DNA from: an uncultured Balneolaceae bacterium
GTDB taxonomy: Bacteria > Bacteroidota > Rhodothermia > Balneolales > Balneolaceae
Assembly (NCBI GenBank): GCA_938003885.1
Contig: CALKWT010000293.1
Location: 1 to 9,207 of the forward strand
Length of the DNA stretch: 9,207 nt
Direction: 5' to 3'
The notes under the pieces: generated by a model
The model's input: the letters and a program-made list of their open reading frames with translations, nothing else
Databases searched by the model: none
What the model was told of the DNA's origin: nothing
Shown here: positions 1 to 6,986 of the stretch, one piece after another
Numbering within the stretch: the first letter of the stretch is position 1
Layout of the letters: each line of letters starts with the position of its first letter
Translations under genes and position numbers: made by a program

Positions 1-57
1 TATAAAAATCCTAGACATACAATAAACGGTGTAAAAACATATGAAGAAACAGTTTGA
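1..57 (+). pseudogene. Possible upstream part of the lyase gene, ending at an in-frame TGA
   Basis: In the same frame as the lyase, positions 1-54 are open and read YKNPRHTINGVKTYEETV, then TGA at 55-57, then FDEKGSGP leading into the ATG at 82. In PcRGLX/YetA-like proteins a stretch ending in a D/E-E-x-G-P motif normally runs straight into the 'RIEG' strand, so the TGA may replace a sense codon (TGG to TGA is one transition). Against this, the segment is only about a quarter G+C while the gene is about half, so it could equally be non-coding DNA joined to a truncated gene. TGA is a normal stop elsewhere here (6234-6236), so recoding is unlikely. Confidence 0.35.
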
Positions 58-81
58 TTTGACGAGAAAGGATCCGGTCCG

Positions 82-2133
82 ATGCATGCCATCCTTCGCA
101 TAGAAGGTGAGTACGAATATGAACGAGAGGAGCATGAGAACTCACCCTTTGTCACGTACATCCATGCCTATGCAGGCAAACCATTTGTACGTGTGCTTCA
201 TACCATCACCTATACCGGAATCCCCGATCAGAGTGATCCGTTAAACGGATATCAGCATCCCGAGATCGCCACACAGACTGAAAGGATTCTATCTGAGGCG
301 GGGCGTTCTCTCGATGAAGGCCTGACCCGGCCAAATGACAGGATTGCCGGCATGGGCTTTGGCCTTCAGTACCATCTTGATGGAGATAAACAATTTAAAA
401 CAGCTCTTCGGGACGGAAAGTGGTGGGAAGAGGGTTCCGTCAGCTATATTGAATCGGCTATTGAATCTGGTAGTACGATTTCTGTTTTCCAGTACGGCCC
501 CGATCCTAAACGTCTGCCACCTGTAGAAAACTCGAGCCCGGATGAACGGATAGTTGGGTTTGTTGCCAAAGTGGAGCTCCCCGAAAACCACTACGAAGCC
601 GAACGGGCAGAGGGGTGGATCTCCCTATCCGACGATCAGAGGGGAGTAAGTATCGGCCTTAGGAATATGATTGAGGAGTTTCCCAATGAACTGGCCGTCG
701 ACCTGCAGAATAACCGGTTGCACGCCTACACCTGGTCGCCCAATGAAGAGCCGATGAGCTTTGAGCGGGCCTCCACCAATCCCGATGGGGGCATGGTCGG
801 CAATTTTGCACGAGGCATTACCAAGACGACTGAGATGGTACTTAACTTCCATCAAGGAGATGAAGATGCAGCATCGATCCAAAAAACAGTCAACCACATA
901 CTGAATCCGCCGGTTGCCCATGCGGGGGGCGAATGGTACAGCAATTCCGGGGTGTACGGATCATTCGCAGGTACCGATCACGACTTCCAGGATCTGGAGC
1001 GAAGCGTTCAGTATAAGCTGCAATGGATGCTCTTTAACCAGAAGTGGGAGCCGTGGTACGGTGTCTTTGAATATGGCGATGTCATGAACTACTTCTTCGA
1101 CTATAACTGGGTTCAGTGGGCCAATAATGAACCGGCAATGGACTACCAGTGGTGGCTCAACTTTATGAGATCGGGTGATCCCGATATCTACAGAATGGCC
1201 CGCGCTATGAGCCGCCATTCGATGGATGTAGATAACACCCATTGGCCACGACCGCGCTGGTATCGCGGCGACACCAACGCTTCACTAGACTGGTTTGAAC
1301 ATGAGATGCAGGCGGAGATCTCTCCCTATGTCGGGATCGGTCGGCGCCACGCATCTCAGCAGTGGATTTCAAAACTGTCTGCACATGTCTGGGTCCAGGG
1401 CTGGCTGGCGTCGTACTACCTGGACGGATATCACCGAGGGCTGGATGTGGCCAGGTTAACCGGCGATTACTACGTACGAAGGGTGTTTGGTGGCCACGGG
1501 CTGACCGGACGCCGGCTCTATCTCTCGGTCTGGAGTCTTGCAGAGCTGTACGATGCCACAAAAGACCGGATCTACCTCGATGAATTGAACGACCGTGTGG
1601 ACCGGATGCTGGACCTGCAGCGAAAGCAGGGCGGACGCATCGCGATCGATCGGTATGGGTACTCTCAAAACTACATATCGCACGGTCTGTCAAAATATCT
1701 GCAGATGTTCGACCGGCCAGATGTAGAACAGGCCCTGATCGACAATGCCCGCAGCCTCTACAACGTGGCTCCGGTCGATCATGATATGGAATCGTACCTG
1801 TCGAGTATCCATCCGCTTTTGGTAGGTTATGACCTGACCGGAGAGGATTTCTTCTTCATTGAAGCGTGTGAGCGGTCCCGCCATCTGCTGGTGGATGAAC
1901 TCGACCGGCCGCTGTGGGAATTTGAAACCCAGCGTGAACTGGCCGATGCCCTGGAAGAGGTGAGCAATCTTCCGTCGGCCGGCGAAGGCCCTTCATTTCG
2001 TGGACGCAATCCGATCTGGACCTTTTCGGGCGGGATGCGAATCTTTGGCTGGACACATGCCTTTAATGTACCCTATACCATAGACAGGCTTATACAGCGT
2101 GGTGACCTCAGCGGGCTGAGTTGTGTAAGATAG
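82..2133 (+). CDS. Exo-rhamnogalacturonan lyase family protein (PcRGLX/YetA-like, PL26-like), N-terminally incomplete
   Basis: Members of this family cleave rhamnogalacturonan I or related pectic glycans by beta-elimination. The 683 residues read as the middle RIFT-barrel-like domain (about 1-270) followed by the C-terminal alpha/alpha-toroid domain (about 280-680). Family-like signatures include GVSIGLRNMIEEFPNEL (188-204), GNFARGITKTTEMVLNFH (240-257), WYGVFEYGDVMNYFFD (325-340) and the R-H-x-x-DVD-x-x-H block at 378-387. Aromatic patches such as WVQGWLASYYLDGY (437-450) suit a carbohydrate cleft. Full-length relatives are about 850-900 residues, so roughly 200 N-terminal residues are missing. 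The ATG at 82 has an AAAGGA nine bases upstream, but homology-like sequence (FDEKGSGP) continues upstream to an in-frame TGA at 55-57. The ATG therefore lies inside a conserved block, and the gene is probably truncated or interrupted. No signal peptide is visible. The family call is from recognised motifs, not a search; the exact substrate is unknown. Confidence 0.75.
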   Translation: MHAILRIEGEYEYEREEHENSPFVTYIHAYAGKPFVRVLHTITYTGIPDQSDPLNGYQHPEIATQTERILSEAGRSLDEGLTRPNDRIAGMGFGLQYHLDGDKQFKTALRDGKWWEEGSVSYIESAIESGSTISVFQYGPDPKRLPPVENSSPDERIVGFVAKVELPENHYEAERAEGWISLSDDQRGVSIGLRNMIEEFPNELAVDLQNNRLHAYTWSPNEEPMSFERASTNPDGGMVGNFARGITKTTEMVLNFHQGDEDAASIQKTVNHILNPPVAHAGGEWYSNSGVYGSFAGTDHDFQDLERSVQYKLQWMLFNQKWEPWYGVFEYGDVMNYFFDYNWVQWANNEPAMDYQWWLNFMRSGDPDIYRMARAMSRHSMDVDNTHWPRPRWYRGDTNASLDWFEHEMQAEISPYVGIGRRHASQQWISKLSAHVWVQGWLASYYLDGYHRGLDVARLTGDYYVRRVFGGHGLTGRRLYLSVWSLAELYDATKDRIYLDELNDRVDRMLDLQRKQGGRIAIDRYGYSQNYISHGLSKYLQMFDRPDVEQALIDNARSLYNVAPVDHDMESYLSSIHPLLVGYDLTGEDFFFIEACERSRHLLVDELDRPLWEFETQRELADALEEVSNLPSAGEGPSFRGRNPIWTFSGGMRIFGWTHAFNVPYTIDRLIQRGDLSGLSCVR

Positions 2134-2168
2134 CCGTTCAGATGGCCCCATTTGTTCAAACTGCTTCC

Positions 2169-2203
2169 GGGTTGTCGCTGTTGGATAACGGCAGCGACAG
2201 CCC
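2169..2203. terminator. Strong hairpin between convergent genes, possible bidirectional terminator
   Basis: Positions 2169-2183 pair with 2189-2203 around the five-base loop GATAA. That gives 15 base pairs, three of them G-T wobbles, including the perfect core TGTCGCTG/CAGCGACA (2173-2180 with 2192-2199). It starts 36 bases after the lyase stop codon and lies 168 bases beyond the stop of the minus-strand transporter. Neither side has a clear T tract, so it is not a classic intrinsic terminator. It could act as an RNA 3'-end stabiliser. The rest of 2134-2370 holds only short inverted repeats, such as ATCTC/GAGAT at 2351-2365. Confidence 0.5.
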
Positions 2204-2370
2204 CGGCAGATCCCATATAAGGATGGGCAGGATGCCCGATGCGTCAGATGATCAGCTCTGAAGTGAACAGGGTGTACCTGCTCCTTAATTCTTGAATTGA
2301 AGTAGAAGTTCCACCTGGACGTCCCCTCTGCAATACCAGGTTGTCTGGCCATCTCTGGGTGAGATAGCTC

Positions 2371-3849
2371 TTATTGTGCCCATTCAGGGAGAACTCCAAT
2401 TTCAATCCCAAACACATAGATAAAAAGGGTGTAGACGGCCAGGATCAGCAGCATCGATACGATGATATTAAGCCAGATACCCGCTTTGGCCATCTGGGGG
2501 ATCGTTACCTTGCCGCTACCGTATATAATGGCGTTTGGCGGAGTGGCCACCGGCAGCATAAACGCACAACTTGCGGCGATGGTAGCCGGTATGACAAAAA
2601 GCATCGGATCCTGTCCGATTCCAATGGCAGAAGAGGCCAGGATCGGAAGAAATGCCGCCGCTGTAGCGGTATTGCTGGTGATCTCAGTAAGGAAGATGAC
2701 GACGAGGATCACCACCAGTATCAGCAGCAGGATGGGCAGAGCCCCGAGTCCGCTGACTCCCTTGCCAATCCACGCTGCCAGGCCTGAACTGCTGATAGCC
2801 GAGGCCAGGCTGAGCCCGCCGCCAAACAGGATTAAAATACCCCAGGGAAGGTCTTTCAGGGTGCTCCACAAAAGTAGCTTTCCACCCTTTTTATCACCAT
2901 TGGGAATGATAAAGAGGACAATACCCGCGGTGATGGCAATGCCCGCATCCGACAGGCCGGGGAAAAAAGGTACAAGCAGTGGCCGGGTAATCCAAAGGAG
3001 GGCAGTGGATGCGAAAACGATCGCTACGCGAAATTCAGGCCGCGACATGCTGCCCAACTCACGAAGCTGTTTTAAAATCACTTCACGACCGCCGGGAAGT
3101 TCTTTGATCCGGATCGGAAAGATAAAGCGACTCAAGAGCAGATACATGATTGGGAGCATGATCAGAACCAGCGGAACACCCACCAGCATCCATTGTGCAA
3201 AGCTGATCTCAACACCGTAATTTTCGAGTATAAATGCGGCCATCAGGGCATTGGGCGGGGTCCCGATCAGTGTACCGATCCCCCCAATGTTACAGGCATA
3301 GGCGATCGTAAGAACCAGAACAATTTCAAAATTGGTGACCGGTGCCGGGCCATTGTCCCGGCGCGATTCTGCAAATTGAAGCACAGAAATGGCAATTGGA
3401 AGCATCATGAGTGCAGTGGCGGTATTGCTCACCCACATACTTAAAAATGCAGAGGCGATGATAAACCCGATGATAATGGAGGAGGGTTTAACACCGACAA
3501 TACTAACAATGTTCAGGGCGATGCGTTTGTGAAGGTTCCAGCGCTGCATTGCGAGGGCAATGATAAAACCACCCATAAAGAGAAAGATAAGAGGATTGGC
3601 GTAGGGTGCGGTTGCTTCACCGATGGTGCCAACCTGAAGAAAGGGAAACAAGACAATGGGTATAAGTGCGGTAGCAGCAATGGGTAGCGCTTCTGAAATC
3701 CACCAAATTGCCATCAGGGTTGCAACGGCTGCCGTTTTCCAGGCTGCATCGCTTAACCCTTCAGGGGCGGGAAGGATCCATAGCAGGATAAATAGAAAGA
3801 GTCCGAGGTAGAGGCCAATTCTGGAAGAGTCCGTAAATCGTTGTATCAT
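2371..3849 (-). CDS. DASS/SLC13-family sodium:carboxylate symporter
   Basis: The 492-residue product is an inner-membrane transporter that should import di- or tricarboxylates such as succinate, malate or citrate with sodium. It is hydrophobic throughout, with many predicted membrane segments (for example 12-28, 55-73, 85-101, 122-140, 222-241, 303-315, 370-388 and 458-481). It shows the internal two-fold repeat of the divalent anion:sodium symporter family: two SNTATA motifs (Ser-Asn-Thr at 141-143 and 392-394) that bind sodium and carboxylate, each followed by a TPPN motif (197-200 and 436-439). The length matches the VcINDY/CitT-like family. Minus-strand start ATG at 3849 is preceded by CGGAG only two bases away, too close for a good Shine-Dalgarno. 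Upstream, a TATAAT-like box (3862-3867 on the complement) gives a very short leader. The gene stands alone, convergent with the lyase and divergent from nagB. Substrate cannot be read from the sequence. Confidence 0.93.
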   Translation of the reverse strand: MIQRFTDSSRIGLYLGLFLFILLWILPAPEGLSDAAWKTAAVATLMAIWWISEALPIAATALIPIVLFPFLQVGTIGEATAPYANPLIFLFMGGFIIALAMQRWNLHKRIALNIVSIVGVKPSSIIIGFIIASAFLSMWVSNTATALMMLPIAISVLQFAESRRDNGPAPVTNFEIVLVLTIAYACNIGGIGTLIGTPPNALMAAFILENYGVEISFAQWMLVGVPLVLIMLPIMYLLLSRFIFPIRIKELPGGREVILKQLRELGSMSRPEFRVAIVFASTALLWITRPLLVPFFPGLSDAGIAITAGIVLFIIPNGDKKGGKLLLWSTLKDLPWGILILFGGGLSLASAISSSGLAAWIGKGVSGLGALPILLLILVVILVVIFLTEITSNTATAAAFLPILASSAIGIGQDPMLFVIPATIAASCAFMLPVATPPNAIIYGSGKVTIPQMAKAGIWLNIIVSMLLILAVYTLFIYVFGIEIGVLPEWAQ

Positions 3850-3969
3850 AGCTCCGGTTGAATTATAAAGTGCACTATCTGCATAGACAGCTGACAGAAA
3901 GCCTTCCCCTATTCAAATGAAGAATTTGAAAAGACGATCAGCTAAAAGCTGCTGGAGTGAATGAAAGCA

Positions 3970-4140
3970 TTCATCATTATCTTCATGACCATCGGCGTCA
4001 GTGATCCAGCACGCCGTTCCATCATACGCTCCATCGCCCCGATCGCCATCTCAAAATGACAGGGTATGACTGCTTCCCAATGTTCAGTACCCGGTCGAGG
4101 CCTTGATCCTCCACTTCCGTGAGGAGATACGCACTTGAAG
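3970..4140. repeat. Possible dispersed intergenic repeat
   Basis: The complement of this stretch carries CTGTCATTTTGAGA (about 4050-4063) and CTCCTCACGGAAGTGGAGG (about 4109-4127). These words resemble the GTCATTTCGAG... repeats scattered between genes in many Bacteroidota-type genomes. On the plus strand TCCTCCAC/GTGAGGA forms a hairpin with one bulged base and a four-base loop. Only one copy is in the window, so repetition cannot be shown here; the call rests on resemblance. Confidence 0.25.
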
Positions 4141-4141
4141 C

Positions 4142-4192
4142 GCAGACGTCTGCCCATTCCGCCCCCCGGGTTCATGATGTCATATTCATGAA
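4142..4192. promoter_or_regulatory. Two palindromes upstream of the NagB fusion, candidate operators
   Basis: GCAGACGTCTGC at 4142-4153 is a perfect 12-base palindrome. Eighteen bases on, TTCATGA (4171-4177) and TCATGAA (4186-4192) form a perfect inverted repeat with an 8-base spacer, the geometry of a dimeric regulator site. Both lie about 130-180 bases upstream of the NagB start, in the divergent gap. No regulator gene is adjacent, so the partner is unknown. Confidence 0.3.
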
Positions 4193-4319
4193 GAGTTTGA
4201 TATAACAACCTTTTTTCGCAGGATGCAACAGCTATTTTCAAATAATTAGGTTGACTCCCATTTGGATTGTTGTTTCCTTTAACAGGAATAGAAACCTAAA
4301 TTTAATATTTGATGATTTA

Positions 4320-6236
4320 ATGTCAGCATTGTACAATGAACGAGCTTTGAAGATATTCGAGAAGATGGATGCGGATATCTATCCTGATGCCGCTACCGGC
4401 TCTCGGATCGTTGCCCAGGAAATTGCCAATCTGATAGATGCCCGCAACCAGACGGGACAGACTACGGTGCTGGGCCTTGCGACAGGATCCACACCACTTC
4501 AGATTTACAGCGAATTGGTCCGGCTTCACAAAGAGGAGGGGCTCAGCTTTAAGAGAGTCATTACATTTAATCTGGATGAGTATTACCCTATGCAGCCGGA
4601 TGAACTTCAGAGTTACGTCCGCTTTATGCATGAGGTGCTTTTTGATCATATTGATATACTTCCTGAAAATGTTCACATACCCGACGGAACGATCGCAAAA
4701 GATGAAATTTTCGACTATTGCCGGGAGTATGAACAGAAGATTGAACAGTCGGGCGGACTGGATGTGCAGCTGCTTGGAATCGGACGGACCGGACATATCG
4801 GATTTAATGAACCGGGCTCCCTGCGGAAAACCAGAACGCGGCTGATCACCCTGGACGATATGACCCGTTCCGACGCAGCGCCTACTTTTTACGGGGAGGA
4901 GCATGTACCCCGGCAGGCGATCACCATGGGTGTGGGCACGATCATGAGCGCCCGGAAGATCTATCTGATGGCGTGGGGTGCAGGGAAAGCCTCCATCATC
5001 CGAAGAACCCTGGAAGGGGAGATCTCCGATCAGGTGCCGGCTACCTATCTTCAGGAGCATGAAAATCTGAAGGTGATTCTGGACGAACCGGCGGCAGCCG
5101 AACTGACCCGTTTGAAAGCGCCCTGGCTGGTAGGCCCGTGTACCTGGGACGATAAGACGATCCGGAAAGCGGTGACCTGGTTGAGCCTCCGGTTGAACAA
5201 ACCTATTCTGAAACTGACGGATGTCGATTACAATGAAAACGGCCTGAGCGGAATTCTGACAGATTTTGGGTCGGCTTATGATGTAAACATCCGGGTATTT
5301 AACGATGTACAGCACACCATCACCGGCTGGCCGGGCGGAAAGCCCAATGCAGACGACAGCAACCGGCCTGAAAGGGCGAAGCCGTTTCCTAAAAGGATCC
5401 TGATCTTCTCGCCGCATCCGGCTGACGATGTCATCTCGATGGGTGGTACGCTAATGAGGCTTGTCAAGCATGGCCATGAGGTGCACATCGCCTATCAGAC
5501 CTCCGGGAATATCTCGGTCTATGATGATGAGGCGTTGCGCTATGCAGACCTGCTCTCCGGGTATCTGGAGGCGGAGAAGAGCAACGGCAAGTCGCTCACC
5601 CTCTATGAGCAGATAAAGAAAGACCTGCTGGAAAAAAGGCCGGGAGATACCGATTCGGAAGCCCTGCTAAAACTGAAAACAGATATCCGGAAAGCGGAAG
5701 CCAATTCAGCTGCCCTCTACAGCGGTGTGCCGCTGGAGAATATCCATTTCCTGGAGATGCCTTTTTATGAAACCGGCCGGGTTAAGAAGAGTGCACTCAC
5801 GGAGCAGGATATTCAGCTGAATGTGGATATCATGGAGAAAATCAAACCGCATCAGATCTATGCTGCAGGAGACCTTTCCGACCCGCACGGAACCTACAGA
5901 ATCTGCTGGGACGCCATCAAACAGGCCCTGGATCAGTGTGCTGACCGTGACTGGATGAAGGAGTGCTATGTCTGGCTTTACAGCGGGATCTGGCAGGAGA
6001 CGGAGATCTGCGATATCGATATGGCTGTTCCTCTTAGCCCGGGTGAACGGCTCAAGAAACGGCGTACGATTTTCAAGCATGTCTCCCAGAAGGATCAGCC
6101 CAAATTTCCGGGCGGCGTAAGCGGGGAGTTCTGGATGGTTGCCGATGAGCGAACCATGGGCAACGCCCGCAGATACGACCAGCTTGGCCTTGCCGAATAT
6201 GACTCAATAGAAGGATTCAAGCGATACCATATCTGA
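4320..6236 (+). CDS. nagB: NagB-like glucosamine-6-phosphate deaminase fused to a PIG-L/LmbE-like domain
   Basis: NagB converts glucosamine 6-phosphate to fructose 6-phosphate and ammonia in the cytoplasm. Residues 1 to about 268 form the NagB domain: phosphate loop GLATGSTP (52-59), FNLDEY with the catalytic-type Asp86, and GIGRTGHIGFNEP (153-165) with His159 and Glu164. Thr157 replaces the canonical aspartate (E. coli Asp141). Residues 269-357 are a linker or middle domain. Residues 358 to about 630 are PIG-L/LmbE-like, with SPHPADDVISMGG (364-376) and DPHGTYR (521-527). Here Ala368 and Tyr526 stand where the general-base Asp and a zinc-ligand His are expected. Such fusions of about 640 residues are usual in Bacteroidota. 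I chose ATG 4320 because a longer frame from TTG 4251 adds 23 residues unlike NagB. No strong Shine-Dalgarno is seen. The gene is a single unit ending at a strong terminator. The family call is firm; the enzymatic activity of either half is uncertain. Confidence 0.9.
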   Translation: MSALYNERALKIFEKMDADIYPDAATGSRIVAQEIANLIDARNQTGQTTVLGLATGSTPLQIYSELVRLHKEEGLSFKRVITFNLDEYYPMQPDELQSYVRFMHEVLFDHIDILPENVHIPDGTIAKDEIFDYCREYEQKIEQSGGLDVQLLGIGRTGHIGFNEPGSLRKTRTRLITLDDMTRSDAAPTFYGEEHVPRQAITMGVGTIMSARKIYLMAWGAGKASIIRRTLEGEISDQVPATYLQEHENLKVILDEPAAAELTRLKAPWLVGPCTWDDKTIRKAVTWLSLRLNKPILKLTDVDYNENGLSGILTDFGSAYDVNIRVFNDVQHTITGWPGGKPNADDSNRPERAKPFPKRILIFSPHPADDVISMGGTLMRLVKHGHEVHIAYQTSGNISVYDDEALRYADLLSGYLEAEKSNGKSLTLYEQIKKDLLEKRPGDTDSEALLKLKTDIRKAEANSAALYSGVPLENIHFLEMPFYETGRVKKSALTEQDIQLNVDIMEKIKPHQIYAAGDLSDPHGTYRICWDAIKQALDQCADRDWMKECYVWLYSGIWQETEICDIDMAVPLSPGERLKKRRTIFKHVSQKDQPKFPGGVSGEFWMVADERTMGNARRYDQLGLAEYDSIEGFKRYHI

Positions 6237-6303
6237 GATTTGCAAAGTAATCCGGATATCTTTATACTTGGATTCGTGTAGTGCAATCAAGGCATGTGTA
6301 AAA

Positions 6304-6339
6304 GGAGAGGGGCCCAAAAATGGGTCCCTTTCTGTTTTT
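6304..6339. terminator. Intrinsic terminator between the NagB fusion and the sigma factor
   Basis: Positions 6304-6316 pair with 6321-6333 around an AAAA loop. The stem has 13 pairs, three of them G-T, with a GGGGCCCA/TGGGTCCC core. TTTTT at 6335-6339 follows on the plus strand, so it should end the NagB-fusion transcript 67 bases after its stop. On the minus strand the stem is followed by a short T stretch (complement of AAA at 6301-6303), 22 bases after the sigma-factor stop, so it may serve both genes. Confidence 0.85.
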
Positions 6340-6355
6340 AGCCCATCTGTTACGG

Positions 6356-6949
6356 TTACACAAACTGATCTGCCGAGAGAACCGAACGCAGATATTTAAG
6401 TGCCCTTCCCATCTGATTTTCTACGGTCTTCCGTGTAATCCCCATCACCATCGCAATTTCCTGGTAACTCAACCCATGCTTCCGGTGCAGTGTAAAGACA
6501 GCTTTTCGCTTCTCAGGCAGCTGAGAGACGTGCAGCCAGATTTTTTCCAGGCCGGGTGCGGCTCTTTTTTCACCCCTCAGAACAGGAGTCTCCTCGAAAC
6601 CGACATCGTTCAGTATGAAATCGCTTTTTTGATCAACCTGAAATTGTAGCCTCTCCTTTAATGTACGGATCCGGTTGTCTTTGATCAGGGCATTGGTCGA
6701 ACGGTTCCTGACGGCCTGAAACAGGTAAGATTTCAATGAGGTCTCAATCGTGAGTGTCTGTCTGTTTTCCCAGAGGGCGATAAATACTTCCTGTACAATG
6801 TCGCGCGCCTGGTCTGAAGAACCGACATATCCTGCTGAGAACATGCAGAGCCGATCGTAGTAGAGATGAAAGAGCTGTTCGAATGCGCTTTCGTCACCCT
6901 GATTAATTTTTTGAATAGTCTCTATTTCACAAACAATATCAGAAATCAT
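6356..6949 (-). CDS. ECF-family RNA polymerase sigma-70 factor (Bacteroidota-type)
   Basis: The 197-residue protein directs RNA polymerase to a specific promoter set, usually in response to an extracytoplasmic signal. Sigma region 2 lies at about 22-85, with YYDRLCMFSAGYVGSSDQARDIVQEVF including the core-binding helix and LWENR near 60-63. Region 4 lies at about 144-188, with LPEKRKAVFTLHRKHGLSYQEIA followed by a helix-turn-helix (VMGITRKTVENQMGRALKYLR, split here only as a description of 168-188). Length and motifs fit the large Bacteroidota ECF group whose genes normally sit beside a FecR-type anti-sigma gene and a SusC/SusD pair. Neither is present: downstream is the convergent NagB fusion and upstream a gap of over 300 bases. 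Start ATG at 6949 has no clear Shine-Dalgarno. What it responds to and what it controls cannot be read from this window. Confidence 0.93.
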   Translation of the reverse strand: MISDIVCEIETIQKINQGDESAFEQLFHLYYDRLCMFSAGYVGSSDQARDIVQEVFIALWENRQTLTIETSLKSYLFQAVRNRSTNALIKDNRIRTLKERLQFQVDQKSDFILNDVGFEETPVLRGEKRAAPGLEKIWLHVSQLPEKRKAVFTLHRKHGLSYQEIAMVMGITRKTVENQMGRALKYLRSVLSADQFV

Positions 6950-6986
6950 AACTGTTTGTTACGGGAACGTGGTTGAGATGAATGAG

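Larger units (their letters stand above)
3850..4319. other. Divergent intergenic region between the transporter and the NagB fusion
   Basis: This 470-base gap holds no convincing gene. An open frame on the minus strand (3942-4241) is rich in Met, has no recognisable domain and no ribosome site. Visible structure: a TATAAT-like box for the transporter on the complement (3862-3867) with a poor -35; a perfect TGAATG/CATTCA hairpin with a four-base loop (3958-3973); a repeat-like stretch at about 3970-4140; a perfect 12-base palindrome (4142-4153); and a 7-base inverted repeat spaced by 8 (4171-4192). TTGACT at 4251-4256 and TAAATTTA at 4297-4304 are promoter-like fragments for the NagB gene, but their spacing fits neither the sigma-70 nor the Bacteroidota TTTG/TAnnTTTG consensus. 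Confidence 0.6.

Noticed and set aside
55..57. TGA recoded as tryptophan or selenocysteine
   Set aside because: TGA is used as the normal stop of the NagB fusion, TGG is common for Trp, and no selenocysteine insertion structure was seen.
1205..1693. 162-codon minus-strand frame
   Set aside because: It is antisense to the lyase; Arg/Pro/Ser-rich composition is typical of a shadow frame.
2462..3220. 252-codon plus-strand frame
   Set aside because: It is antisense to the symporter, whose SNT and TPPN motifs and membrane segments show the real coding strand.
3942..4241. 99-codon minus-strand frame in the divergent gap
   Set aside because: It is rich in Met, has no domain or ribosome site and covers palindromes and repeat-like sequence. 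A decayed gene cannot be fully excluded.
4251..4319. TTG start giving a 23-residue extension of the NagB fusion
   Set aside because: The added residues are AT-rich and unlike NagB N-termini; ATG 4320 starts the family-like sequence.
4323..5417. 364-codon minus-strand frame
   Set aside because: It lies antisense to the NagB domain, whose motifs are unmistakable; its own translation has no recognisable family.
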